Below, piece by piece: positions 21,801 to 33,200 of a DNA stretch of 64,000 nt (positions are counted from its first letter, which is position 1; each line of letters starts with the position of its first letter). The translations under genes and the position numbers were made by a program. Below the pieces are notes generated by a model. The model ran no database searches, was not told the origin of the DNA, and saw only the letters and a program-made list of their open reading frames with translations. This DNA is from Acanthamoeba lenticulata (Eukaryota; Discosea; Longamoebia; Acanthamoebidae): positions 34,566-98,565 of the forward strand of contig NAVB01000236.1 in NCBI GenBank assembly GCA_002179805.1. Direction: 5' to 3'.

Positions 21801-24027
21801 GCGGAGGACACCAAGAAGGCTGTCGCAGCGGCGGCGACGACGGCAGCTGCGACGGCGGCAGCGGCCAAGGCGGGGAACAACAAGGAGGACCAGAAGGAGG
21901 ACCTGCATAAGAAGGAGCGCGAGGTGGCCGAGCTCAAGGAGGAGCTCAAGCGGAAGGAGAAGGAGGTGCAGATGCTCGAGTCCATGAAGAAGGAGCTCGA
22001 AAACGAGCGCGAGAAGGAGCGCGAGGTCAAGAAGGTCAACGGGGCCAGCCACATGTACATCCTCCTCTTTCTTTTTTCTTTCTTTATTCATTTCTTTTTC
22101 AAGGGCGCTGCTGACGTCATCACATGGGCAGCGACGGCGATGGCGAGATATTCGATGCCGTGATCGACGTCGATCTGGACTACAACGATGTGACGCAGAC
22201 CATTGAGGCCCTCGCCTACTCGTCCTTCCTCCGAATCAACAAGCGCGAAGGGGCCAACAACGGGACGGATTCAACCGGACGGCGGGAGGACGAGGGCGCA
22301 GACCAGGCCATCGACTACTCGCTCTTCTCGCCCGACTACGACTCGTTCTACTACTTTGGCCACTACATGGCCGAGCGGACCGGCCTTCCCTTTGGCGGCG
22401 GCCGAGGCCGGGACCACAGCGGCGGTGGCGGCGAGAACGAGAAGGAGAGTGGCGAGGACGATCCCCAGCAGCAGCTCCAGCAGCTCCAGCAGCACCTTGT
22501 CCCCTACGCAGGGGACCGTCGGCCGGCACACCACCGCCGGCGGCTCGTTGACGCCGACGGCGGCGGCGAGCAGGACACCGACGAGGAGGAAGGTGAGGAC
22601 GACGAGGATGAGGAGGATGAAGAGGAGGACGAGGCCGAGCTCGAGGAACTCGAGCGGAGGCAGCGGCGCCTCCAGGCCATCGCCGCCGCGCAGGCGCTCC
22701 CCGGCGGCGAGCAGCAGCACCCGTACGCCCAGATGCTGGCCCTCGCCGCCAACAGCCACGCCGGCGGCGACGCCGACTTTGGCGGCCGCAACGGCTATCG
22801 CGTCGGCGGCGACGCGACGGGCGTGGCGGCCGGGGAGGGCGGCGAGACGGCGACGGGGGTCGAGCAGCAGGAGCGGAGCCTGTTTGCCGGGGACGAGTGG
22901 CACATTGTCGACCCGCCGGACGACAATGACGACGAGGACATGACCGAGCGCAGCTACCTCATGATCATCGAGGAGCAGCGGCGCGCGCTCGAGCTCCTCA
23001 TGCGCGAGCTCGCCGAGCAGAAGGGCTTCCGCGACGTCAACTGGGGCGCGGCCGCACATCACCAGCAGCAGCAACAGCAGCAACAGCAGCAGGAGGCCCT
23101 GTTTGCCGCCCGCGCCGACGACTACACAATTTTGATGCGCGAGAACCAGCGCCTCCGCAAGGGTGCGTTCCTGGCATTCCTCAGCTCTCTGGGCGCGCCA
23201 GCGTGCTGACGTCAGCATGACGGCGTGGTGATGGTGGGGGGCGGAGAGCAGAGAACAAGAAGCTGAGGCGGGAGAACGAGAGGATGCTGGGCAACCCGAA
23301 CGAGCTGGGGAGCATGTCGCTGCTCGAGCTCAAGGCGCTGGAGCGGCGAATGAAGACCAGCTCCGACTTTATCTACGACCACCTCCTCCGCCGCATGGAG
23401 GGCCAGATGAAGAAGGCCGGTCTCGCCGCCCTGAAGGTGCGCAGCTCTTCTTCCTGAGCTCTTCTCCTCCTCTAGGGTAACTCTCCTCCCTTCTTCTTCT
23501 TCTCGTCCTCATCGTCCTGCGCGTCTCTGACCACGGCCGTTCTTTTTGGGCGCCCATGATCGCAGGCGTCAGCGGCGGAGTGCGGTCTGTGCCGCAGCAA
23601 GCGCGTGGAGAGCGTGTGCCTGCCGTGCGGCCACACGCCCTTCTGCAGCGCCTGGTGCGCACCAGCCTCTTCTTCCATTTATGATGTTGATGACGACGAC
23701 GACGGAACGGACGTTCTTATTCATGATGGTGATGATGATGATTGGGCGCGCAGCTCGGGACGCGTGACGATCGGGAGCGACTGTCCCGTGTGCGGGAAGC
23801 AGATACGGCAAATCCACCGTATCGATTTTCAGTACGATACCCCCCTGCTCTCTCTCTCTCTCTCTCCTGTGTCGTAGGCATAGCCGAAGGAGTGTCGTTG
23901 TTGCTGACGATGTGCGTTCGAACGCAGTGGTCGCGCCCCGGTGACGGAGGAGCGCGCAGCCGTCGTCGTTCAAGCAGAGGCGGAAGCTGCGCGGCCCGCG
24001 ATAGCGAGCGGCTCGCACACCGCCTAA
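18841..24027 (+). CDS. Two ubiquitin-like domains plus C-terminal RING protein (putative E3)
   Basis: Ten exons checked in phase (18841-19403, 19587-19707, 19793-19882, 19978-20077, 20161-22054, 22132-23162, 23252-23436, 23566-23654, 23754-23831, 23928-24027) give about 1416 residues. A first ubiquitin-like domain ([20 protein letters not shown] to ESCLQLFVR) lacks the terminal GG. A second, more divergent one ([20 protein letters not shown] to DGDTLYLL) follows a His/Gln-rich linker. Next come Lys/Arg/Glu helices, a His tract and a long Asp/Glu tract, Ala and Gln runs, and a coiled coil. The C-terminal RING reads [34 protein letters not shown]. RINGs of this CGH type usually bind E2 enzymes, so a ubiquitin ligase role is inferred. 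The last intron is uncertain; without it the protein ends at 23877. Confidence 0.82.
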
Positions 24028-24410
24028 AGAGGGCGACGTAGAGACCGAATGCTCGACCTCCTCTTCCCTCCTCGCCATCTCTCTTTCTCTCTCCCTCGCT
24101 CTCTCATGTTGCTCATATACTTCTCTGGTGATTTCTCTCTCCCTTCGCGTCGCCCGCCTTTCCCTCCTCAACACATACACCAACTTTCTCTTCTCCTTTC
24201 TTTCTCTCTCTCTCTCTTCGTTTCATGTTTTCTGTACAAAGGCAACAAAAAACATCACAAGGGGAAGGCCCTTCCCCATTTCTTCATGAAGTGCACCTCG
24301 TCATCGTGTTTTTGTTGTTGGCTTTTTGTCTAAAGAAGAAGTAGAAAACAAGCGCTCCTCAACCGTTCAAGGGCGCGTTTACAGTCGTGGTTTTTTCACC
24401 AGCGCACTCA
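24028..24410. other. Convergent 3' region, pyrimidine-rich
   Basis: The gap between the ends of the UBL-RING gene and the minus-strand acyltransferase gene. It is strongly CT-rich on the plus strand (TCTC runs at about 24075-24220). It probably holds both 3' ends. No coding sequence is apparent. Confidence 0.5.
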
Positions 24411-27066
24411 TCAGTTGACTTCAGCAAACTCGTTGAGCTTCGAGTAAGAGCGTCGGCGGTAGAGCACCCGCCTCGGGCGGACCGGGGACGAGGTCGTGGA
24501 GCCGCCTTCATCCGACTCCCCCTCGCTCTCCCACTTTAGCTTCATCTCCTGATGCAGCTCCCCGTGCCGCGCCAGCTCCTCACCCCGCTCCCTATCGTCG
24601 TCGCGGCGGGTCAGCCTCCATGAGGGAATCGAGGAACGCTAGGAACAAAGACGACGACGTACGCCGGGGTGAGCTCGTCGACGAGATGGCGCACTTCGGC
24701 CTGGAGCTCGGCGCGCGTCTGCTTGAGCGAGTTGAGCTCGCGGCGCGCCCTGGCCAGGTGGAACACGGCCTGCAGCAGGCGCAGCTGCTCCATGCCCTTC
24801 TCCAGCACCCGAATGCTGGCGTAGGAGAAGACGGGCAGCGAGACGAGGAAGGCCAGGGCCGGGCGCGGGCCCCACACCCACCAGGCCGCCGCAAAGTAGA
24901 GGATGTAGGAGAGCGGCGCGCCAAAGCCGGCGATGATGATCTTGTAGGAGGCGATCACGTCCATCGCGCCGTACAGCGCGTTGGGGTCGTTGGGCGCGAT
25001 CTCCCGCGCCTTGCGCTGCGCCACGTAGCGCGCCAGCAGGCCCACCGGCAGGTTGAGCAGCGCGCCCGGCAGCGCCAGCGCCACCAGCGGGCCCTGTCCC
25101 ACCATCAACCGCTCGTGAGCCACGACGACGATGATGATGATGACGACGACGAAGAGGATGACGAAGACGAAGAGGAGGCGTACGAGGGTGAGGGCCCGGG
25201 TGAGGATCATGCGGAGGAAGAGGCGCTTGCTGACCTTGGCAAAGCCCTGGGCCACCTGGTAGTCCCTGAAGCCGTACCGGTGGAGCTGCCGGTTGTACCG
25301 GCGGACGCGCTTGACCAGCGCCTGCACGCGCTCGTTGTTCTTGTTCGCGTGGAACAGCAGCTCGGCAAAGCCCCTGCGATGAGGATCATCACCACCATCA
25401 TCATCGGCCGCGCCCGCGGTCCGTTAACGGCCTCAAGTTCGTAGAGACTGGACTGGGGCGAGGACGCACCGGTTGAGCATTTGGTATTTGTTGGAGGAGA
25501 GCTGGAGCGAGGTGGGCTGGTAGAGCGACCGTACGGTGAGGGTCACCTGCCGGTCCTTGTAGGTCGGCACGTTGAGCGTCACCTGCAGACGAGCCAGCCG
25601 GTCGGGACCGCCGGTCAGCCGCGAGAGAGCGGCAAGGGCAAGGGCAACGACAAGGACAAGAGCAGGAAAGAGGAAGAGGAGGCGTACGCCGCGGAGGCCC
25701 TTCTCGACGTGGTCGAGGAGGTCGGAGCAGACCTGGCGGCGCTGCTGCGGGTCGTTGTAGCGCTCGACCCACTCCGAGCCGGGCGAGACCACCAGCGGTT
25801 CGCCAAACTCGACGATACAGTGGCCCCGGAACCTGCCCATGACGACAACGACGACAACGACGATGATGACGACGACGACGACGATGTGAGCGAGAGGCCC
25901 ATAGGCAGAGAGCGAGCGCGCGGAGGGAGGAGGAAAGGAGCGTGCCGGTGGCCGTGAAAGTAGGTGAGGCCGCAGGGCACGATCTGGACCTCGACCCCGT
26001 GCTTGGCCGCGGCGCCGAGGGCCATCAGCGTGACGCCGGCCTTGAGCGGAAGCAGGTCCGGTCGATCGTGCGACGAGCCCTCGGGGAAGATGCCGATCCT
26101 GTCATCAGCACGCGCGTGTGTTTCTCGGGTCAGAGGCCTGTTTTCGCGCCGCAGCTGAGCGACGGGGCTGCATGCGCGTACGAGTTGCCGCGGGCGAGCT
26201 CGGCCCAGACCTTGTCGTAGACATGCGACTGGTCAATCTTTTTGTATACCTGAGGCGATGGTGTAGAATATCATCAGCATCGTCGTCTGCATGATGGCGC
26301 TCATGCGGCAGCGTGCCTTGAATTTCTGGCCGGGCTCGAAGGGCGGGTCGACCGGTTCGGCCAGGACGAGCTCTGTGTCAGACTCGACCGACACCACGCG
26401 CCCGCTGCGTGCGTAGCGCACACGAACGCGCGCACGTCAGACCCCAAACGCCTCACGATCCGGGCGAGCGCTCGCAGGCAGTACCGCCAGTCGGGCCGCT
26501 GGTGGACGATGAGCTCGTCGCCGACGGTCACCGTTCCGGCAAAGTTGGTCCCCGTGCCCAGGACCCGAGCGCCTATGGCGGCGTGAGCCGCACGTACGCG
26601 CGCGTGCGTGTGGGCGACGACACAAGCGTGTGGGGGGGGGGACGGTGCGTGTGTGCCATGAGGGTACCGTCGCTGTGGATGGTGCCGACGCCGGGCACGG
26701 CAACGTCGCGTGGGCGGTGGATGGGTACGCAGCGCAGGATGCGGGCGAAGAAGGCGATCACGGGTCGCTTGAGCGAGACTTCTGCGATGATGAAGGACGG
26801 TGTGCGACCAGTGCGGCTGAACATGATCATCGCGTCCACGAACTGGTTGCGGTGGTTGCCTGTTGTTCGTGTTGTTGTACGTGGTGGCGTGAGGAGAAGA
26901 AGCTTCGCGACAGAAGGAAAAGGGGAAGGAAAGTGGAACCGACGAAGATGACGGGGCCCTTCTTTGGCACGTTGCGACGACCCACGACCTCGACGTCATT
27001 GAAGAAGACGTGTAGAAGGATGCGGAACACGCACAACACGAGGTACCGTAGAAACTCGGCCCACAT
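24411..27066 (-). CDS. Glycerol-3-phosphate/DHAP acyltransferase, Sct1/Gpt2 type
   Basis: A minus-strand gene with about ten exons starting [20 protein letters not shown] (27066). The PlsC acyltransferase motifs are split by introns: [25 protein letters not shown] (catalytic His and Asp of NHxxxxD), and [20 protein letters not shown], the motif typical of fungal GPAT Sct1/Gpt2. A ~90-residue beta segment lies between them ([40 protein letters not shown]), as in that family. Later come [13 protein letters not shown] and C-terminal membrane helices ([40 protein letters not shown]), then a Ser-rich tail ending KLNEFAEVN at TGA 24411-24413. It performs the first acylation of glycerolipid synthesis at the ER. 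Two introns contain GAC/GAT-type repeats. Confidence 0.9.
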
Positions 27067-27263
27067 CGCAATCTCGTAGTGTGGGTTCTAGATCGTATTG
27101 GAGAACGGCCGGCTTCTCCAGCACGGTAAATAACGAAATGGATGCACCGATGGTAGATCGGGCCGGGATAGAGCGAAAAGCACCAACAAAGAAAACGGCA
27201 GGGAAGCTGGCGAGCATCTCTTTGAAAGTAATCTTCGCAAAACCTAGAGCATAAGATGTCCGC

Positions 27264-27336
27264 GGGGGTGTAGCTCAGATGGTAGAGCGCTCGCTTAGCA
27301 TGCGAGAGGTAAAGGGATCGATACCCTTCTCCTCCA
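27264..27336 (+). tRNA. tRNA-Ala (anticodon AGC)
   Basis: A 73-nt cloverleaf: acceptor GGGGGTG paired with CTCCTCC (one T-T mismatch), D arm GCTCAGATGGTAGAGC, anticodon stem CTCGC/GCGAG with loop TTAGCAT (anticodon AGC), T stem AAGGG/CCCTT. The G3-U70 pair that identifies alanine tRNAs is present. There is no intron. A TTTT run follows at about 27343 as a Pol III terminator. The T loop is ATCGATA rather than the usual TTCGAAT. Confidence 0.93.
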
Positions 27337-27463
27337 ATATCATTTTGCAGATTAAGATTTTGTCTATCTTGTCTATCTGCTCGCCGGCACACCTGGTCAT
27401 AAACGGGGAATGCCAACTGCGGTGGATGGTATATTTGACAAAAAGAGGAAGAGGACAGAGGCC

Positions 27464-28864
27464 TCAGTGGTCGGCCATCAGGTTGGACTGCAGCACGAAT
27501 ACTGCGCACAAATCACGTGAGATGGTAACGAAAAGAAGCTACGAGGTTGGGCTTGGTACGTACGTTTTTCCAGGAGGGTGACGGTTTCTTCGATGTACTG
27601 GAGGTGGATGCTCTTCTTGATCGATTTCTTGCAGATGGATACGAGCGACGCTCGCCCATTTCGTATTCGGTGGATGAACACGATCTTCTCCGACATCTCC
27701 AGTGTGATCGACTGCGCCACGTCCTGCCGTTCCGACACTAGAGGGGTGTCACACACAGAGCATCAACCGTTTAGAGCCAAAAAAGAGAGGGGAGGGGGAT
27801 GAAGCCGCTGAGCCAAACATACTGATGCCGTCAGAGAAGGTGATGAGGGCCTGCAGGTTGGCCACCACGCCCACATGATCGTCCAGTTTCCCTGCGCGCA
27901 AAAATCTGAGCTCCATGGCTCTGCTGATTAATGCACAGAAGCACGAGGGTACCGGAGGTGACGGGCTGCTGGCCCTCGTCAAAGAGAAGGAGCGAGCTTA
28001 CGAGGCCCTTGTGCTTCATTTTCACTGCGCAGCAAGCGAATGAAGCAGAGCCCTGACGCTCATGAGGCCCAAGCGGTGCATAAACTAAGTGAAGGGGAGA
28101 GAACGCACGCTGGTTGAGGATGGACTGCGTAGCGTTGGAGATGATATCCACGAGCTTGTTGGCAAAATTGGAGAACTTTTGGGTCTGAATCGCCGGCTTG
28201 CGGGCGGCTGTGAAGGCGCGTTAGTCCCTTGCGCTGTGTGGCAACAGGGGGCTGCGTCTGTCAGAGTGCGCGGCGTACCCGCGGTGAACTCGGGATACTC
28301 CTTGAGGAAACCGGCGAGGATGGCCTTGGCGATCAGCCGGCCAAAGTCGGGCCCCTGCCCCACCAAAACAAGGAGTCCAAGTGAGAGGCAATACGCGACC
28401 AGATACGCGGCTTCAAGGACGAAACGTACATCGTCAATATCATGAAAAAGGGCGCAGACCATGCTGGTCTTCTCGTAGTCGGCGTCCAGCACCACCGTAA
28501 CCGCCACTGACGCAGGAGTAGCCATCAGCGGTGCGGCATTGGACTGACCCAGTGAGGGCAGGGAGGGTGGACGCGGAGGAAAGGTACAAGGGAAGAAGGG
28601 CCTTACCGTGCTCGTATTCGATGTAGGAGGGGTGCATGGCAAGGCTTTGCTTGGACAGTGTTTGGATGGTTGTAAGCAGGCCGCCATAAAGTGTAGCTCT
28701 CTGTATGCAGAGAGTTACATTTTATGTTTAATCTCCAAAATGAAAATTAAATTGAAAAAAGGAGCAAGAGGCAGGGCACATACCCCGGCTATCGTTTTGA
28801 CCCATTCTTTCTCGAAAACGACGCGGCCGCTTGATCCAATAAGGACCAACAACGCGTGCAGCAT
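27464..28864 (-). CDS. Longin/roadblock-like protein of unknown function
   Basis: A multi-exon gene starting MLHALLVLIGSSGRVVFEKE (28864). Spliced segments read LYGGLLTTIQTLSKQSLAMH, SYIEYEH, VAVTVVLDADYEKTSMVCAL, FHDIDD, FGRLIAKAILAGFLKEYPEF, KFSNFANKLVDIISNATQSI, MKHKGLVSSLLLFDEG, VVANLQALITFSDGIS, QDVAQSITLEMSEKIVFIHR and a last exon (LFVLQSNLMADH) to TGA at 27464-27466. The start (strand, small loop, EKE, helix with GGLLTTIQ) and the later VTVV..CALFHDIDD..GRLIA pattern suggest a longin or roadblock/LC7-like fold, perhaps twice. Such folds occur in trafficking and small-GTPase regulators. No family is recognised. It is divergent from the PTPMT1-like gene with a 126-bp gap. Confidence 0.7.
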
Positions 28865-28990
28865 GTCGCGTTGTCTAGACCTCCAACCGCTTTGTGGCGT
28901 CAAAAAGATAGAAATATAAAAAAAAGGTTTTCACTTTCCGTTCGTTATTTGACACAGACGAGCATCTGCGTGCGCACCGGTAGGCCTGGC
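28865..28990. promoter_or_regulatory. Bidirectional promoter, longin-like and PTPMT1-like genes
   Basis: A 126-bp interval between two divergent ATGs. It contains an A-rich run (28913-28927) and no long open frame, so it must serve both genes. Confidence 0.5.
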
Positions 28991-30120
28991 ATGTCTGAAC
29001 ACGTACGGCCGAAGCACTACCGGAAGGAGCCGCTCGGGTGGGCTCCCCACTTCATGGCGATGTGGATCGCGAGGGTACTTTTTTACCCCACCCTAATCTA
29101 CAACGTTACGCTCTACTACCTCTGGCCAACCAAATTCCGTACGCATTATCGTCTCTTCACCATAAACGATGCACGCATGTTGAAACCTATTCTCTATGAG
29201 CTCAATGGAATTCTAAACGATGGGGGCAGGCAACTGGTGGGATCGCGTTGACGACTCTGTCATTTTGGGCGCCCTGCCTTTTTACTGGTGCCTACACCGC
29301 TGCACTTTCGTGGGGCTCAGTTGTGCTTGCTTGCGCACGCTGACTCTCCTTAACAACCCTCGGCAGGCACGTCCCCTTGCTCTACAACCAAGGCGTGCGT
29401 GGTGTGGTCAACACCTGCGATGAGTACGAGGGCCCCGTGCAGACCTACAAGCGCTATGGCATCGAGCAGCTCAGGTACCCCGTTGACACTGAACGTTTTC
29501 ACGCGTAAGAGCTGTCTGACCCATTCGCCCTCTCTGCTGTACAGGATCCCCATTGTGGACTACTTTCCGCCGACCCTCGAGGACGTACGGGCGGCCCTGA
29601 CCTTCATGCGCAAGCATACCAACAATGGCGACAGCATCTACGGTACATGCCCGCTCATCTGATCAGCACGAACGCTTCCACCTAGTACCACAACTTGATG
29701 CGTTCTGCCTTGTCCCACAACAACAACAACAGTGCACTGCAAGGCGGGCAGGGGTCGCAGCACCACTATCGTCTTGTGCTATCTGATCGAGAGGTGAGGC
29801 CGCTCCACCCATGACGATCTTCCTCATCGGGGAAGTACAAACGCTCATGTCTTCTCTCTCTCTCTCTCTCTTGTTTTTTGTTCGGCAGATATCCCGGAGT
29901 GAAGCCCGAAGCAGCGCAGCTTCACTTGATCAAGAAGAGGCCGCAGGTGTCGCCCAACGTGTGGAAGCGTCGGGTGGTGTTTGACTTTTGGGACACTCTC
30001 CCGCCGCAGGATGACGACAAGGCTCCAGCCAGCATCCCTGAGATTGGCTCAAGCACCGCCACGGCCTCATCTGACGACGCCATCACATCTTCGGATGAGG
30101 AAGAGAAGAAGAACCTGTAG
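28991..30120 (+). CDS. PTPMT1-like dual-specificity phosphatase (phosphatidylglycerophosphatase)
   Basis: It starts MSEHVRPKHYRKEPLGWAPH, with a hydrophobic segment (ARVLFYPTLIYNVTLYYLWP). Splicing then gives TKFRNWWDRVDDSVILGALP, GVRGVVNTCDEYEG, YGIEQLRIPIVDYFPP (general-acid loop with Asp) and the signature VHCKAGRGRSTTIVLCYLIE (HCx5R, catalytic Cys and Arg). A tail of Asp/Ser residues ends at TAG 30118-30120. The WDxVDD..LGALP and HCKAGRGRSTT blocks match plant and animal PTPMT1, which dephosphorylates phosphatidylglycerophosphate in mitochondria on the way to cardiolipin. The N-terminal hydrophobic helix fits membrane attachment. Confidence 0.88.
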
Positions 30121-30289
30121 TCGAGCCTGTGCAGGGCTCCTGGTGTTGCCTTTTTTTCTTGTATATTTTCTTCCTTTTGCAAGGGGAAAACACACCTCCA
30201 TTCAATTGATTTCTGTGCATTGGTAGCGCACTCGGCTGTGCGCAAAAGCATCGGCTTTCTTCGGCAAACGACGAGGCCGAGGGAACAAG

Positions 30290-33200
30290 ATGGTAGAGTT
30301 CAAGGAGAGCCTGCAATATCACAACTTCTTTCAGAAAATTTATGGCAATGGCACCAAGGACGATCTGTGCTACGGAATGGGCCTCAAGGTTCCGCGCGTG
30401 CCCTTCCTCTTCCAGACCATCCCCGAGAAACGTACGCAACCATCACATTGCGCTTCCCCATTTCGGTACCGCCCCTGATGACACGCCGCAGGAGCCTTTG
30501 AATTTCTCGAGATGTTCGACATTTGTGATGGGAGCGTCGTCACAGTACCACTCTCCCTTCTTTTTCAATAGCGAATGCGCCCTCTTCTCCTCCCTCAGCT
30601 AAGCGGCGTGTCTCGTGGTAGGATTCGCGCCGTAGGCAGGCAATTAAGGATTTGATCTATGACTACTCCAACGACTGGATGAGGAACCTCGCCGGTGGTA
30701 CCGTCATGGCAAAAGCTCACTGAGTGACTGCAGCTATCGCTCATTCTTGAACGCGTAACGCCCCAGGTCAAGTTGAGTGTAAGCTGGACGGCGCTCGCTT
30801 CACGTCCAGAGCGGCGTTCTATCTGCACCTACGTGGAGCTCACCCAGAGCGCTTCGAGGACCTCGAACGACTCCTGCGATCTCTCACCGAAGGTTCCCTT
30901 GCGTTCTTCTTGATGTTTCATCATGTTCGCCTCACGAACCGCCCTACGCAGACATGGAGCAGGACCACTTGGGCAACTTCTTCACCAAGCTCTTCTATTC
31001 GGATGCCATCTACCCGGTACTGCCCGCGGCTGGCCAGCTCCCGCCTCTCGACTACGAGTTCCCCAGCGTCGTCGCGCCCGATCTCTCCAAGGGCATGGCC
31101 TCGGTGCGTGCGGCCGTCTACCGTCCGGCCCACCATCCCTTTTTCGGTTTTTCTCAGGGTCGGTCGGTCGTGCGTGTCTCTGCAGAGCAAGACGGAGAAG
31201 AAAAAGAAGAAGAGGAAGAAGAAGAAGGCTGCTCAGCGCCAGAGGCAGCGTGGAGGCAGCGTGGGCGATTATGACGATGGTCATCCTTCACGCCGAGCGT
31301 CAGCACTAGACATCGTGCCACAAAAGGAGGTGCGTTTGGCCAACACGCCTGTGCCCCGACTTTTTTCTTGCTTTTCTCAGTTTGTAGTCTTCTCACACTT
31401 GGAGCCGGTTGGTCTGTGCTGTCGTTCGATGATTAGCTCTTGTCGATGGAACGTCGCATTTTTGGCGAGCTGTTCGAGCGCGAGGGCCTAAGCCTTGACA
31501 GTGATTCGGACATGTTGCCACCACTGGTCACCATTGTACGTCTACTTTCCCCACCTTTTTCCTTCTTGCCGTTCAACAGACTCTTGACTGGGCGGCCTCT
31601 TGGCTGGTCGTTGGCGTGTGCAGCCGCAGGAGGCCCTTGCTTCTGTGGAGGATGAGGAAAGTATGTACTCAGACCGTACCCTCCCCTTTCCTCTTTCTAC
31701 CATCACGAAAACTGGCGCCAAACTTCAGAAGTCTTACGATCGCGTCATGCACAGCTCGCAGGAAGCGTGAAGCCGCGATCATTGCTGAGGCTCAGAACGT
31801 CAAGGCCATGCGAGCTAAGGCAAAGGACGTCGCGCCGTCTGGCGAGAAGGAAGCTCCCGCTGCTGCTCCTGCTCCTGCCGCCGTGACCGCCGGCGGCGCT
31901 GGAGCTCAGGCCAAGTCCCCGCGCGGGCCGGCGCCCGCTGCCGCGGCTGCCTCTGGCGCGGCCTCAGCTGCGCAGCTCAGCGCGACCGAAGCCGCCAAGC
32001 CACAGGCGACGTCGCCTCGCTCGGCCGCCGCTAAGGCCAAGGAAAAGGAGAGGGAAAAGGAAAGAGAACGAGAGAGGGAGAAGGAAAAGGAGCGGGAAAG
32101 GGAGAGAGAAAAGGAAAGGGAGAAGGAAAGGGAGAGGGAGAGAGAAAGGGAAAAGGAGAAGGAGCGCGAGAGGGAAAGGGAGCGGGAGAAGGAGGAGGCC
32201 GCGAAGAAGGCCCGCGAGGAGAAGGCCAAAGAAGAGAAGGCCAAGGCAGCCGCGGCGGCAGCTGCCGCCGCCAAGCAACGACAGCAGCAGCAGGTATCTA
32301 CCAATCCCCAAACCCGTCGTTGGGGGAGACCGACCTCGAAGCTAACCACCTTGGGGCTTGGCTGTAGGCTCTCCAGAAGAAGCAGCTCGAAGCTGAGGCC
32401 GAGGAGCGCCGCCAAAAGGAGCAGCAGGTCAAAGGTGGGACTCCTGTCAGACAGTTCCAGGCAAGAAGGGGAAGAACTCGAGCTTGTTGCTAACGTCACA
32501 TGTCGATACGCGTGCAGTCCTTCGCAAGATTCAGAAACAGCTCGAAGAGGAAATCACGCAGGAGATCATGGAAGACGTCATCCTCGATCTTTGCCAGAAG
32601 CTCGTTGCTCGTACGGTGCAGGGCGAGCGCAAGCTTTTGGAACAGCAGCAGCGACAGCAAGGTGAGTCCCTAGCCCATGAGCGCTTTCTGCCTTTTGAGT
32701 ATATGTTGAGCTGACGTCGACCTCGTGGTGGATCGCCTGACGCCAGCCGAGGCCAAGGCCAAGCAGGAGGAGGAACTAGCGCGGTCCCTCGAGCGCGACC
32801 GGAAGAAGCAGGAGCGCAAGGCGCGGCAGGAGGGCCGCAAGCTGGAAACCGAGGCATGGAGCAACAGTCTGATCGACCAGGTGCTGGCCCGCGAGTGTCG
32901 CGAAATCGTGCGTGAGGTCATGCTCGAGCTTGCCCAGGTACGCTACCCTCCTTGCCTGCCACGTCAATGCAGAGACAATCCTTATACTCAAATTTCGCCC
33001 GCAGGAGAAGCGTGAGGTCAACGTGTGGCAAATCCGGGCCAGCATGCAGCCGCCCCCTTCCACACCCCCGCTGCCCACGGTCAAGTCCTTCCTCGAGCCG
33101 GCCCTTGCGCAGCCCCCGCAGCGGTACCACACCACCTCGCAGCACAGCCCGCCCTGTTGTTGCGCTAAACAAAAGCCGGTGCGAGCAGACCCCAGTCTTC

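Noticed and set aside
20124..22091. Long minus-strand open frame (655 codons) rich in Leu
   Set aside because: It is antisense to a repeat-rich coding exon of the UBL-RING gene. Leu runs mirror Lys/Glu and Gln codons on the plus strand, and there is no start context or domain.
22112..23214. TGACGTCA palindromes as CRE/ATF promoter sites
   Set aside because: They lie inside introns just before acceptors, in branch-site position, not in promoters.
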